A stretch of DNA of 64,000 bases from Candidatus Heimdallarchaeota archaeon (GTDB taxonomy: Archaea > Asgardarchaeota > Heimdallarchaeia > Heimdallarchaeales > Heimdallarchaeaceae), in contig JAUVXV010000012.1 in assembly GCA_030603365.1 (NCBI GenBank), positions 62,001 through 126,000 of the forward strand. The letters are read 5' to 3'. Below are positions 37,233 through 46,319 of the stretch, in pieces (position 1 is the first letter of the stretch; each line of letters starts with the position of its first letter). Both the position numbers and the translations under genes were made by a program. The notes under the pieces were generated by a model. The model saw only the letters and a program-made list of their open reading frames with translations. It was not told the origin of the DNA and did not search any database.

Positions 37233-37793
37233 TTAGTACCAAACTCTTTTAAAACCCATTTTGTAACCTATGAAACTGAATAATATATGGAAGAAGAATG
37301 TTATACTAGCAAGAATAACAAAGTAGTACCAAAGGTATTCTCCAAAAGGTAGCATGGCTGGTGCAGCAACTGCAAATCCAGTTAGTATATATCCCATTTG
37401 ATCCCATGGGAATAGACCACTTCCAGGTTTGATATTGATTCTTCTTTTAATGAATGAACCCAGCAAATCTGCAATATGATTTCCTATTGAGAAAAGTAAT
37501 CCAATATATATAGGATAGTTACAAGGGAAAACATTTCCATAGAACCATCCAAGACCAAAAGGATCAGCAAAGAAAATTGATATAAGCACTCCACTCACTG
37601 TACCTCCTATTAGACCAAAGATGATACCTTTCCAGGTTTTATTATCTCCAAAGATTCTTCTCCCTTTCCAGATTTTTCCACCATCAACAGGTTTACCTCC
37701 ACCCCATAGATTAGCAAAGGTACTTGTTTGATACATAGGTTGGGCAAAAATAATAGCAATAAGTATATGCCAGCCGTAAGCAAATTCTGCCAT
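37233..37793 (-). CDS. carS: CDP-archaeol synthase
   Basis: The product (186 residues) is an integral membrane protein of the CarS family. Diagnostic are GGGKPVDGGKIWKGRRIFGD followed by NKTWKG, and KPGSGLFPWDQMGY, which carry the CTP/metal-binding residues (GD, KxxKG, FPWDQ). It makes CDP-archaeol from CTP and unsaturated archaetidic acid, the activated precursor of archaeal phospholipids. The ATG at 37793 gives the family N-terminus (MAEFAYGWHI) and is preferred to the frame's opening at 37853. It is a single gene divergent from satD. It is a clear archaeal marker. Confidence 0.92.
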   Translation of the reverse strand: MAEFAYGWHILIAIIFAQPMYQTSTFANLWGGGKPVDGGKIWKGRRIFGDNKTWKGIIFGLIGGTVSGVLISIFFADPFGLGWFYGNVFPCNYPIYIGLLFSIGNHIADLLGSFIKRRINIKPGSGLFPWDQMGYILTGFAVAAPAMLPFGEYLWYYFVILASITFFFHILFSFIGYKMGFKRVWY

Positions 37794-37897
37794 GAGGTAT
37801 GTGTTAAGAAGTATAATAAAAAGTTTGCGAGTAAATGAAGTAAAAAAACACACAGCCTAATTAATGTGTATTTTACAATACAAGTTAATAAATATGT

Positions 37898-37910
37898 ATT
37901 TATATTTATA
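37898..37910 (+). promoter_or_regulatory. TATA-like element of the SatD gene
   Basis: ATTTATATTTATA ends 16 bases before the ATG at 37927, close to the position expected for a leaderless transcript. It lies in the divergent carS/satD region. Confidence 0.4.
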
Positions 37911-37926
37911 TTAATATTCTTTCACG

Positions 37927-38544
37927 ATGTATTCCAAAGCAGTAGTAATCAGGGGAGACATGATAAAATCTAGAGAAGCTCTAGAGAAAGCAGAATATTG
38001 GAAGAAATTGGATCAAGTTATTTCCAAAATCAACAGAAAATTCAAGAAACAGCTTTTATCCAAATTTGAAATCTTCAAAGGTGATGAAATAACGGGAATG
38101 TGTGAAAATCTCAAAATCGCATATATTATTGTATCACAAATTTTTGAGTATTTGCATCCCTTAAAAATAAGAATGGTACTATCTAAAGGGGATATTGATC
38201 AGAAAAGACAAACTGAGAACCTAAATGAACAAGCTGGCGAAGTATTTTGGAATGCATCAGCAGCAATGAATGAACTGAAAAGATCTAAAAGATACATTAG
38301 ATTCACAACTAAGAATGACCTAAATGATTCAATTTTGACTAATTTAGCAGACATTGTGACTGAATTGAAATATGATTGGACTGAAAAAGAAAAGGAAATC
38401 ATAACATTTTATGAAGAATTTGAAAATCAGAACAGAGTAGCCAAAAAGATGCGTATCTCTCAGCAATCAGTTTCAGATGGATTAAGAAGAGCCAGGTACA
38501 AACAAATAAGAGATGCTGAAGAAGCATTGATAGAATTTATATGA
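37927..38544 (+). CDS. SatD family protein with C-terminal helix-turn-helix
   Basis: The 205-residue product fits SatD: VIRGDMIKSREAL at the N-terminus, KFEIFKGDEITGM (the GDE motif), MVLSKGDID, and EVFWNASAAMNELK, followed by a helix-turn-helix at the end (NRVAKKMRISQQSVSDGLRR). The N-terminal part recalls nucleotide-binding/cyclase-like folds in this family. It overlaps the next gene by an ATGA junction, so the two are translationally coupled. SatD with a DUF3307 membrane partner is common in bacteria, where the function is not settled. Its presence in an archaeon may reflect transfer. Confidence 0.75.
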   Translation: MYSKAVVIRGDMIKSREALEKAEYWKKLDQVISKINRKFKKQLLSKFEIFKGDEITGMCENLKIAYIIVSQIFEYLHPLKIRMVLSKGDIDQKRQTENLNEQAGEVFWNASAAMNELKRSKRYIRFTTKNDLNDSILTNLADIVTELKYDWTEKEKEIITFYEEFENQNRVAKKMRISQQSVSDGLRRARYKQIRDAEEALIEFI

Positions 38545-38996
38545 TATATAACGATTTAGTAGTATATTGCTTTACTATACTGGATAGATTTATTGATTTT
38601 AGCAGGTGGATTACTTATTACATGTTAGCAACCCATTTTACAGTTGAATTAACGACAGGATACATTGATAGAACTGGATTGAAAGATAAGAAGAAAGTAG
38701 AAGAGAAAACTGAAGAACAACTCATTCTAGAGAGAAAACGAAGAAAGGCAGGTTTAATTGTTAGTCGTTGCGAGAACATTCTTATTCTAACTTTTATGCA
38801 CCTCAATGAAGTAACAGCACTTGTAATCATTATTGGTATAAAAGGACTTGTTAGAAGAGAAGACATAGAGAAGAAACCGGGATATTATCTAGTAGGTACA
38901 ATTCTTAACCTGACAATTTCAATACTATTAGGATTATTGATAAAAGTACTAATCATGAAATACGGAAACTTACCTCTCCACCTAAGTAAAGCATAA
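38541..38996 (+). CDS. DUF3307-like membrane protein, SatD partner
   Basis: The 151-residue product has about four hydrophobic helices. The C-terminal half has the family-like pattern: RCENILILTFMHLNEVTALV, GIKGLVRREDIEKKPGYYLVG, TILNLTISILLGLL. In bacterial DUF3307 proteins the equivalent region has a KSIxRFxEL and EYVLIGTLLSF pattern, which this resembles. It is joined to satD by an ATGA overlap (38541-38544). Together they may sense or modify something at the membrane; the role is unknown. Confidence 0.6.
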   Translation: MIYNDLVVYCFTILDRFIDFSRWITYYMLATHFTVELTTGYIDRTGLKDKKKVEEKTEEQLILERKRRKAGLIVSRCENILILTFMHLNEVTALVIIIGIKGLVRREDIEKKPGYYLVGTILNLTISILLGLLIKVLIMKYGNLPLHLSKA

Positions 38997-39012
38997 CCAG
39001 CTTAAGTTTATT

Positions 39013-41277
39013 TCATTTCTTACTTCTTTTTCTAAATTTTTTGAGACTTATAGATACAACTGTAATAACTGCAGACATGATAATAATGGAATAAGAATCT
39101 ATAGTTATAAACGAGTTTGTATCTATATTTGGTATGAAATCAATTATGAAACTTCTAGTTGGGGTTCTCTTAGACTCATTATAGATGTTCGTATACTCAA
39201 CATAGTATTCTATTTTAGTTCCATTTGTGAATTCTGAACCGATATTAAGAGAATAAATACTTTCAGATTCCTTAATCATGCTAGATGAGTTGAACCCCTC
39301 ATCATTCTGTTCATAAAATAAAACTACTGGATCAATACCTAAATCTCCAGAACAATTGAATTGTATAGTTATATCTTTGTCACTCGCTTCAGCATTTAGA
39401 ATATTGAAAGAATATTCAGGTAACCCATAACTATCTCTTAACCATTCTTCAGCTAATTCAGGATTGTAATCATACTTGATGATATCATTATAGTAATAAT
39501 ATGAAGTATAAGGATAAAGAACACTATGAGCAACTAAGTATTCTCCATCATGTAGTATTTGGTTCATTTCATCTCTATTAATTGCGTAGCAGATTGCTTT
39601 ACGAATTCCAACGGCACGTGTATAATCTTCTTTTCCCTCTGTTTCCATGAAGATAAAATTATCTACCCCACCAATAAATGGTCTTCTCAAATTGAATGCC
39701 ATAAATGTAAGACTGTTTGATAGTTTCTGATAAACTGTGAATCTGGGATCAGTTTCCATATTTTTCCTTTCAGCTGGGAATGCAGTTATACGTGTCCAAT
39801 CAAGTTTCCCTGCCTTGAATTCCATAAGTTCTGCAGAAGTATCAGGAATAACTCTAACATTAATTGTTTCAACAAAAGGAACCAAACCGGCTTGACCATC
39901 AAATGCACCAACTCCAAACCAGTATGGGCTTTGCTTTAGAACTGTTATTGAGTTTTGAATGTAGTAATCTAACATATACTTACCACAACCAAATGCAGAA
40001 GTACTGAATGCTAACCATTGATCAGTATTGATGATTTGCGAATACAATCCTTTGCACTCTATTCCACTCTCAGTATATGTGATTTCAAGTAAGGTAGAAT
40101 TGAGGAAAAACTCTGGTAGAATACTACTAGTCATTCTACTCCAGAAGTCAACATAATAATCTGGTTCTGCTGTTTCTGGAATTCCATCAATATGTATATG
40201 AAACGCTAAAGGATCAAATGGATCAACGTAACAATCTGAAATCCATTCATGCCCTATTGTTTCTTCACTCACAGCTTGATTACCCCAACAAAGAAATGTA
40301 AAAACAGCATCTTTAGCAGTAACTTGTTGATTAGTGCCATTACTGTAATTTCCTTTAAGCCCAACCATCAATTGATTGATATCTGATGAATTCAAAGGAG
40401 AAGATCCTGAAGTTCTTCCTGTGACATTAAAAGATGGGTTCCAATACACTTCATCTCTCATATAGAATTTGAAATGGAAGTCATCAATTTTTTCCCAATT
40501 ATCTATTAAACCATTCTTTACAGGAGCAAGATCTGGACTGAATTGTAGGATTGGTTCAGCCATTAAACTCCAGATGAATGAACTAGAAGTATCGTCAGTA
40601 AAAAGAGGATTGAGTTCTCTCCAGTTTGCATCAGCTAGGTTGAACTCATTTAATGATACTTGACCTTCATGATAGCCATCATATGACATATATGGTAAAC
40701 AGTTAACAATACCCCATCTGGCATCATAACCAAGCGTATTTGCCCAAGTTACAGAATAAGAATTAGGTGAGTACAAAGGTAACATGGGTACGATTTTATC
40801 CATCATAAGTTGTTGCCAATCATAATAAAGCTGTTGTCTAACTTCAAGATCAGTAATAGTTACACCAAGATCTTGCATTTGCTCACTTTGGTTACCATAT
40901 GGTAAGTCTGGACCTAATCTAAAAATATTCAAAGTTCCATCTTCTGTATAGAGCTCTCTCATATCTGGAGATGCTCCACCTCCAGAAATACCAACAATTC
41001 CTAAATCCCAATCATTTAAACTCCAGGGATCCCACGGCCAGGACCACTCTTGCACTTTGACTTCTACATCTATGCCAATCTCTCTCAGATACATTGCTAT
41101 GTATAACCCATAATCTGGTCTAACACCACCACCATAAGTTTCCAAAACAAGATTGGCAATTGGTTGATTTATTTCAGAGAATATAATAGAAGGAGTTATG
41201 GAAATTGCACTTAAACTTGTTATAAAAACTAAAGTTATTATTAATCTCATCTTATTTCTTGAAACTGTTTTTCCCAT
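39013..41277 (-). CDS. Solute-binding protein, family 5 type, circularly permuted (paralogue 2)
   Basis: The product (754 residues) has a signal peptide, then the family 5 solute-binding blocks in permuted order. In numbering from the frame opening four residues earlier, residues 45-190 hold the normally C-terminal block (YLREIGIDVEVKVQEW, DWDLGIVG, QLYYDWQQLMMDKIVPMLP), 223-335 the normal N-terminal block (LNPLFTDDTSSSFIW, TAKDAVFTF) and 430-620 the middle block (ELMEFKAGKLDWTR, GIRKAICYAINRDEMNQ, YDYNPELAEEWL). An Ig/FN3-like domain (about 625-720) and a C-terminal helix with tail KKFRKRSKK follow. ATG 41277 is used because AGGTGA lies about 10 bases upstream. It probably captures peptides or other solutes at the cell surface. 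It sits directly downstream of paralogue 3. Confidence 0.87.
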   Translation of the reverse strand: MGKTVSRNKMRLIITLVFITSLSAISITPSIIFSEINQPIANLVLETYGGGVRPDYGLYIAMYLREIGIDVEVKVQEWSWPWDPWSLNDWDLGIVGISGGGASPDMRELYTEDGTLNIFRLGPDLPYGNQSEQMQDLGVTITDLEVRQQLYYDWQQLMMDKIVPMLPLYSPNSYSVTWANTLGYDARWGIVNCLPYMSYDGYHEGQVSLNEFNLADANWRELNPLFTDDTSSSFIWSLMAEPILQFSPDLAPVKNGLIDNWEKIDDFHFKFYMRDEVYWNPSFNVTGRTSGSSPLNSSDINQLMVGLKGNYSNGTNQQVTAKDAVFTFLCWGNQAVSEETIGHEWISDCYVDPFDPLAFHIHIDGIPETAEPDYYVDFWSRMTSSILPEFFLNSTLLEITYTESGIECKGLYSQIINTDQWLAFSTSAFGCGKYMLDYYIQNSITVLKQSPYWFGVGAFDGQAGLVPFVETINVRVIPDTSAELMEFKAGKLDWTRITAFPAERKNMETDPRFTVYQKLSNSLTFMAFNLRRPFIGGVDNFIFMETEGKEDYTRAVGIRKAICYAINRDEMNQILHDGEYLVAHSVLYPYTSYYYYNDIIKYDYNPELAEEWLRDSYGLPEYSFNILNAEASDKDITIQFNCSGDLGIDPVVLFYEQNDEGFNSSSMIKESESIYSLNIGSEFTNGTKIEYYVEYTNIYNESKRTPTRSFIIDFIPNIDTNSFITIDSYSIIIMSAVITVVSISLKKFRKRSKK

Positions 41278-41407
41278 ATCATATTTCACCTATAATTTTC
41301 TCTTGTATCTCAATTATCACTTTACAAATAATAATAGTAAAAATAATTATTAACACTAGCTTAAGATTGTTTCATGACTGTTTTTTGACATTCTTAGGAT
41401 TGTTAAG

Positions 41408-43636
41408 CTAAGTTGCCAATTTTCTTTTTTTTGCAATTAAATACGGTATTAAAAGAATTAAACCAAATAGGGAGAAAGATATAGTTACTGATGGTAAAGT
41501 TGTATATTCCGTTCCTACTATAAAGAAATAATCAATTGAAATAAACTGCCCTACTTTTGCTGTTGCAATTTTAAGATAAAACGTCACATTATCAGTGATG
41601 TTGAAAGATGAGCCAAAGTTGTATACAAACACATTGTCATTTTCTTCGTTCATACTGTGCTCTTGCCAGTTATTACTATTAATTTTGTAGCGAACAACTG
41701 TGCTGACTACATCAGCTGAATCCCCATAATCAATAGTCAGGGTTATGTTATCATGAAAGTTATTCTTATTTTCAATATCAACAGTAAAATCAGGAATACC
41801 TCCAAGAACTGCGCCTAACCACTCTTTTGATTTATCAAGATTGAAATCATATTTGATAATATCATTGTAATAATAATATGCAGTATAAGGAAAGAGGACA
41901 CTATGAGCAATTAGATATTCACCGTTATGTAGTATCTGATTCATTTCATCTCTATCGATTGCATAACATATGGCTTTACGAATAGCAACACCAACAGTAT
42001 AATTCTCTTTACCTGGTTCGTTCAACCATTCAAAATTGCCAGTACCACCTATCAGAGGTCTTCGAATATCGAAAGCTAAAACTCTCAAACTATTTGAGAT
42101 GAAGGTTTGAATATCATATGTAGGATCACCCCAAGGATCCGATAATGAACTCACTTGGTCTGCACTACACCAATCTAGTTTACCTTCTACAAATTCGTTG
42201 AATTGATCTATTTCATTAGATATAATTAGAATATTTATAGTTTCAATATCTAAGTCTTGAGTTGTACCATCAATACCTCCAATACCTAGCCAGTTAGGAT
42301 TTTTTCTTAGAACAGTGATAGAATCTTTAATAGAATAATCTAGCATATACTTTCCACATCCAAATGCAGAATAAGAATAATTGCTCCACTGTGGAGTCTC
42401 AACAATTTCTGGATAAAGTCCTCTACATTCAGCGCCTCCATCTGTATAAGTGATATCTGATCTTGAGGAATTTAAAAAGAATTCAGGTAGAAAACCAACA
42501 TTCATTTTAGACCAAAAATCAACATAGTGTTCATTTTGTGGCGTATCTGGGAGACCATCTATGTGAAGGTGGAAAACTAGAGGATCAACTGGATCAACAT
42601 ATAAATCTGATATCCAGTCATAGGAGTGAGATTCCTCATTTAGAAGGTTGCTCGCCCAGTAGGAAAGCGTAAAAACTGCGTCTTTCGCAGTTACTTGTTG
42701 ATTTGTACCATCACTAGTCTCATTATTCTTAAGTCCCTTCATAAGCTGTTCAGCAGGTACAGCGCTTAATGGGATAGATCCTTCATCTCTTTCTGTTGTA
42801 TTGTAAGATGGGTTCCAATAAACATTGTCTCTCAAATAGAATTTATAATGAAAATCTTCCACTTCTTCCCAATCAAAAACTATACCAGTTATTAGTGGAA
42901 CTAGATCGGGACTAAACTGTAAAACAGGTTCAGATACAAGATCCCAAATTAATTCTTCAGATTCATCATTAATTCGAGATGGAAGAAGATCCCCCCAATT
43001 ATTCCCATGCATATTGAATTCAGTAAGAGATGTTTGACCTTCGTGATAACCTTCATATTCCATGTAAGGTAAGGAACCTGCAATTCCCCATCTTCCTTCA
43101 TAGCCTAAGGTATTACCCCATGTTGCTACATACTTTCTCTGTGCATACAGTGGTAACATTGGAACTATTTTATCCATCATCAATTCTTGCCAATCATAAT
43201 AGTGCTGTTGTCTTTGATTCAAATCTGTAATGTTAATTCCTTCTTGCTGCATCTGCTCACTAAGAGCACCATAAGGAATATCAGGAGCAAGAAGGAAAAT
43301 ATTCTTTGAACCTCCATCAGTGTAATACTCCCTCATATCAGGGGAATCACCGTCATCCTCAAAATCAACAATCCGCATATCAAAACTAGGCAAACTGGGT
43401 ATACCTGGAAATACAGACCATTCTTCTGTTTTAACTTCAATATTCATTCCAATATCTCCAAGATATTGAGCAATGTAAAACCCATAATCAGGCATAACTC
43501 CCCCTCCTTCTACCATTAGAACGAAATTGGCAAAAATAGATTTGGATAAATCAATCTCACTATTTACATAATTCATAGGAGTACTCAAGAAGGCTATTAT
43601 CAATAGCGTGCATAGGATTTTTCGTCTGCAAACCAA
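41408..43636 (-). CDS. Solute-binding protein, family 5 type, circularly permuted (paralogue 3)
   Basis: The 742-residue product has the same C-A-B order of family 5 blocks as paralogue 2: YLGDIGMNIEVKTEEW and YYDWQELMMDKIVPMLP first, then VTAKDAVFT, then AIRKAICYAIDRDEMNQ. Its first block is the most divergent: the usual VGxSGGGxSPDMR is VDFEDDGDSPDMR. A beta-sandwich-like segment and a C-terminal helix ending KKRKLAT follow. The start is a TTG at 43636 behind a weak GGGAT; no ATG is available near the signal peptide (RRKILCTLLIIAFLSTP). The TTG start is uncertain. It lies 130 bases upstream of paralogue 2 and may share its message. Confidence 0.85.
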   Translation of the reverse strand: MVCRRKILCTLLIIAFLSTPMNYVNSEIDLSKSIFANFVLMVEGGGVMPDYGFYIAQYLGDIGMNIEVKTEEWSVFPGIPSLPSFDMRIVDFEDDGDSPDMREYYTDGGSKNIFLLAPDIPYGALSEQMQQEGINITDLNQRQQHYYDWQELMMDKIVPMLPLYAQRKYVATWGNTLGYEGRWGIAGSLPYMEYEGYHEGQTSLTEFNMHGNNWGDLLPSRINDESEELIWDLVSEPVLQFSPDLVPLITGIVFDWEEVEDFHYKFYLRDNVYWNPSYNTTERDEGSIPLSAVPAEQLMKGLKNNETSDGTNQQVTAKDAVFTLSYWASNLLNEESHSYDWISDLYVDPVDPLVFHLHIDGLPDTPQNEHYVDFWSKMNVGFLPEFFLNSSRSDITYTDGGAECRGLYPEIVETPQWSNYSYSAFGCGKYMLDYSIKDSITVLRKNPNWLGIGGIDGTTQDLDIETINILIISNEIDQFNEFVEGKLDWCSADQVSSLSDPWGDPTYDIQTFISNSLRVLAFDIRRPLIGGTGNFEWLNEPGKENYTVGVAIRKAICYAIDRDEMNQILHNGEYLIAHSVLFPYTAYYYYNDIIKYDFNLDKSKEWLGAVLGGIPDFTVDIENKNNFHDNITLTIDYGDSADVVSTVVRYKINSNNWQEHSMNEENDNVFVYNFGSSFNITDNVTFYLKIATAKVGQFISIDYFFIVGTEYTTLPSVTISFSLFGLILLIPYLIAKKRKLAT

Positions 43637-43706
43637 TTTAATCCCAACGATAGATTGCTATATTGTATGTATACACATTAATAACTATTTCTCGTATGAG
43701 GGTCTT

Positions 43707-45128
43707 TCACTTAAGTTTTCTCTTTTTTCTGAGGATTACTCTGACAGCAATTAAAGCAATAATAGATGTAAATGTAACAAAAATCTCCCATTCTACTCTT
43801 GCAAAAAATTCAGTGATATATTCTGAAGGTGTAATTTGGTAGAAGTAATTGTTTGGTACAACTGTAATTACTGGAGTTATAGGATTGCCATACGCATCAA
43901 CATTCCAAATCATAATCTGAAATCCATTATTACCATCATTAACAAGCCAACTAAACCAAAGAGAAGTATCTATAGCTTCTTCACATCTAAAACTAAATAC
44001 TGCTGGACCATGATCGTAAGAATCATTTTTAGCAATTGTTAAAATGTGTCTTTCTTCTAATAAAATGAAATTGTCTAATGTAACTACTCCATAATTGAAG
44101 AATGCATCTTGTTGAGCACAACTGTCTTGATTGATTCTCATTCTATAAACAACGGATCTATTTCTAGATAAGAAATCTGTATATGGGTTCTCAAAACCTA
44201 TTACTGCATCATCAATAACATTGCCTGATAAATCAATTTGTTTACAGATTAGTATATCGATATCAGGTCCGACTGATTTATGAGAATAATATGAAACATA
44301 CAAATCACCTTCAGTTAGTATCAGGAATGGATCAAGTAGCATTTTTTCTTCATCTGAATCAATGAGTTTGTGAGTGATAAGACTAATTGAAGAAGTATCA
44401 TACTGTAATCTAAAGAAATAGATATAGTCATAAGAATCTAGTGAAACGAAGAAAACGTTCAAATCTTCATCCAATTCAAATGATACTGGCCTGTTCATAT
44501 CTAGTGGTTCAAAATTGTAATAGTCGAGAATATTACCATTGTTATCTAACAACAGATAGTAGTATTCGCAACACAACAGATGAATATTATTCTGTAGATC
44601 AAATTTAATTTCTACTACAGCATCAATAAATGGACTTGTACCCCAACCAGACATAGTATAGTTGAAAATTTCTGTATTATCAATTATTGTTTCTAAATTT
44701 GAGTTCATTTTTCTATAATAGATGAAACCTTCTTGGGGGTTATCATAATTCATAACATACCAGAAAAGATGTAGGTTGTCTTGAGAATCTACTACAAGAT
44801 TAGAATCATAGAATGCAATAGTTTCTTCAGTGACATCAGACCTATTGATTGCTACAAATTTATCGACCACTAAGGAACCATTCGGTAATACTTCCTGAAT
44901 GTAAATTATATCATCACTCCCATAATTATCAGAATATATATTCTCTTGCCAAAGCACGAAAACTTGATTTTGGCTAGTACAAGCAATGAAAGGATTGCTT
45001 AGATCAGCTGTTGCACCAGTAACAGCTATTGTTGTACCTGTGTCACTTAAAACAAGATAAGTATTCAAATTATATGTCAAAGCACAACTAAAAACAAGAA
45101 TTACGAATAAGGGAACTATCTTTTTCAT
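43707..45128 (-). CDS. Exported beta-propeller-like surface protein
   Basis: The 473-residue product has a signal peptide (IVPLFVILVFSCALTYNL), several repeats of the form VVDSQDNLHLFWYV / FDLQNNIHLLCCEYY / FELDEDLNVFFVSL with spacing typical of beta-propeller blades, and a C-terminal membrane helix with tail RKKRKLK. It is therefore a cell-surface protein. No catalytic residues are recognised. It follows the 45130 gene by one base on the same strand, so these two are an operon, upstream of the two solute-binding proteins. Confidence 0.7.
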   Translation of the reverse strand: MKKIVPLFVILVFSCALTYNLNTYLVLSDTGTTIAVTGATADLSNPFIACTSQNQVFVLWQENIYSDNYGSDDIIYIQEVLPNGSLVVDKFVAINRSDVTEETIAFYDSNLVVDSQDNLHLFWYVMNYDNPQEGFIYYRKMNSNLETIIDNTEIFNYTMSGWGTSPFIDAVVEIKFDLQNNIHLLCCEYYYLLLDNNGNILDYYNFEPLDMNRPVSFELDEDLNVFFVSLDSYDYIYFFRLQYDTSSISLITHKLIDSDEEKMLLDPFLILTEGDLYVSYYSHKSVGPDIDILICKQIDLSGNVIDDAVIGFENPYTDFLSRNRSVVYRMRINQDSCAQQDAFFNYGVVTLDNFILLEERHILTIAKNDSYDHGPAVFSFRCEEAIDTSLWFSWLVNDGNNGFQIMIWNVDAYGNPITPVITVVPNNYFYQITPSEYITEFFARVEWEIFVTFTSIIALIAVRVILRKKRKLK

Positions 45129-45129
45129 T

Positions 45130-45765
45130 TTATTGTCCTCTTTTCTTCTTATATAAAGAAAATATACACATATTTATAGCTAAAAATAAATATAACTCTT
45201 CAAGTACCAGAGTTGTGGTAAATGGAGTGCTAAATTCTATTTCGAGACCTTGAAAAAAGACCCCTGTTGAATTGTAAGTGAGAGTTGCATTATAACTGAT
45301 TACATCGAAAGTGGTTGTGTATGCATCTAATTCAGACCAGACAGTTATTTCTCCGAAAGGGGGAAGAGTATTATTGTAATCCGATATCCAGAAACTATGT
45401 CCAGCTGAGAGATTTGTATAGCCTGAAGAGATTACATGACCTGTAATCACACAAAGTCCTGGAGCTCCTTCATATTCACCATAGAATCCCTCTAGATCAA
45501 CAATCATATGTGGATCTAACAAATTAGAATGTGGAGTAGTAACAGTCTTATTTTCACCTGGGTTCCATATTTCTACCAAAAAACCTATTCCGAAAGCTGT
45601 ATAATTTTCCCAGAAGTAATAAGAAGGTGGCCAAGTCACGTCTGTTATTCTAATGTGAATAGTATCATTATCGTTTGCTTTTAGTAAAGAAGGAGAGAAA
45701 ATAAGTAAAGATACGAAAAATAAAGCCAATGATATCTTCTTTATCTCTTTTGCATACAGAAACAT
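45130..45765 (-). CDS. Exported membrane-anchored protein, unknown
   Basis: The 211-residue product has an N-terminal signal peptide (ISLALFFVSLLIFSPSLLKA), a beta-rich domain with Asn sequons and a C-terminal hydrophobic segment ending KKKRGQ. No family is recognised; the middle (FGIGFLVEIWNPGENKTV) suggests an Ig-like sandwich. It starts the two-gene unit with the propeller-like protein (one-base gap). A long AT-rich spacer lies upstream. Confidence 0.6.
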   Translation of the reverse strand: MFLYAKEIKKISLALFFVSLLIFSPSLLKANDNDTIHIRITDVTWPPSYYFWENYTAFGIGFLVEIWNPGENKTVTTPHSNLLDPHMIVDLEGFYGEYEGAPGLCVITGHVISSGYTNLSAGHSFWISDYNNTLPPFGEITVWSELDAYTTTFDVISYNATLTYNSTGVFFQGLEIEFSTPFTTTLVLEELYLFLAINMCIFSLYKKKRGQ

Positions 45766-46292
45766 AACAGTTTACTATATGTGCTAAAGCATTTATGTAT
45801 TTTTTCCCAACAGAGATGGAACTTTTCTCTGTATAAATTGAAGTAAGTCAATAACATGTTAAAATGAGCAGAAACCTATTTTTTTGGGTTTTCCATTCTA
45901 ATCCACTAAGAAAGCAGATTCTTTGTGAAATAGAACACATAGTAAAAAAAATCGCAGATTTCGAATATATGAAAATCTTAGATATACAAAATTAAATTAA
46001 AAAAATTATTATTAAATATCAATTTAGTTTTAAATAAATATATTTTACTTTAAATAACAATTATATTGATGTTCTTATAAATAGAAAGATTATTAAATAG
46101 TCAAAGGCATTATTTATTTGTAAAAATAATCCACTTATGTGGATGCAAAGCTGTTAGAATCTTAAATTTCGTTTGACAGTCACTGTGAAAATCGCTGTCT
46201 ACTTGCGTCACATCAAGGGAAAAATGACCTTTGATTAATTTAGATTACATATCACAATTATATCTAATTTAAGTTAAAAAGTTAAAAAAGGA
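45766..46292. other. Long AT-rich spacer with gene relic
   Basis: About 530 bases without an intact gene. It holds the relic at 45859-45939 and an extremely AT-rich block (about 45980-46135). A more mixed stretch at 46140-46250 contains short inverted repeats: GACAG/CTGTC at about 46176-46200, and TCAAGG/CCTTTGA around 46212-46235. The last could be part of a leader or small RNA for the 46320 gene; nothing is recognised. Confidence 0.45.
45859..45939 (-). pseudogene. Relic of the C-terminus of a second translation-factor-like gene
   Basis: Read on the minus strand this segment gives CVLFHKESAFLVD, a TAG, then NGKPKKIGFCSF and TAA. It aligns without gaps to the C-terminus of the 46593 gene (VFFHEEPAFLVD L NGKPKTIGFCTL). 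The nonsense codon replaces a Leu codon. Upstream the similarity is lost, so only the last 27 codons or so remain. Confidence 0.7.
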
Positions 46293-46301
46293 TTGAATCT
46301 A

Positions 46302-46311
46302 AAAGGAGGTG
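46302..46311 (+). promoter_or_regulatory. Strong ribosome-binding site implying a non-AUG start
   Basis: AAAGGAGGTG is a near-perfect Shine-Dalgarno. The in-frame codons at suitable distance are ATT (46317) and CTG (46320); there is no in-frame ATG. The in-frame TTG at 46293 lies before it. Confidence 0.6.
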
Positions 46312-46319
46312 TATCAATT

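Noticed and set aside
45980..46290. AT-rich block as a replication origin
   Set aside because: No Orc1/Cdc6 gene and no repeated origin-box-like inverted motifs are nearby; AT richness alone is not enough.
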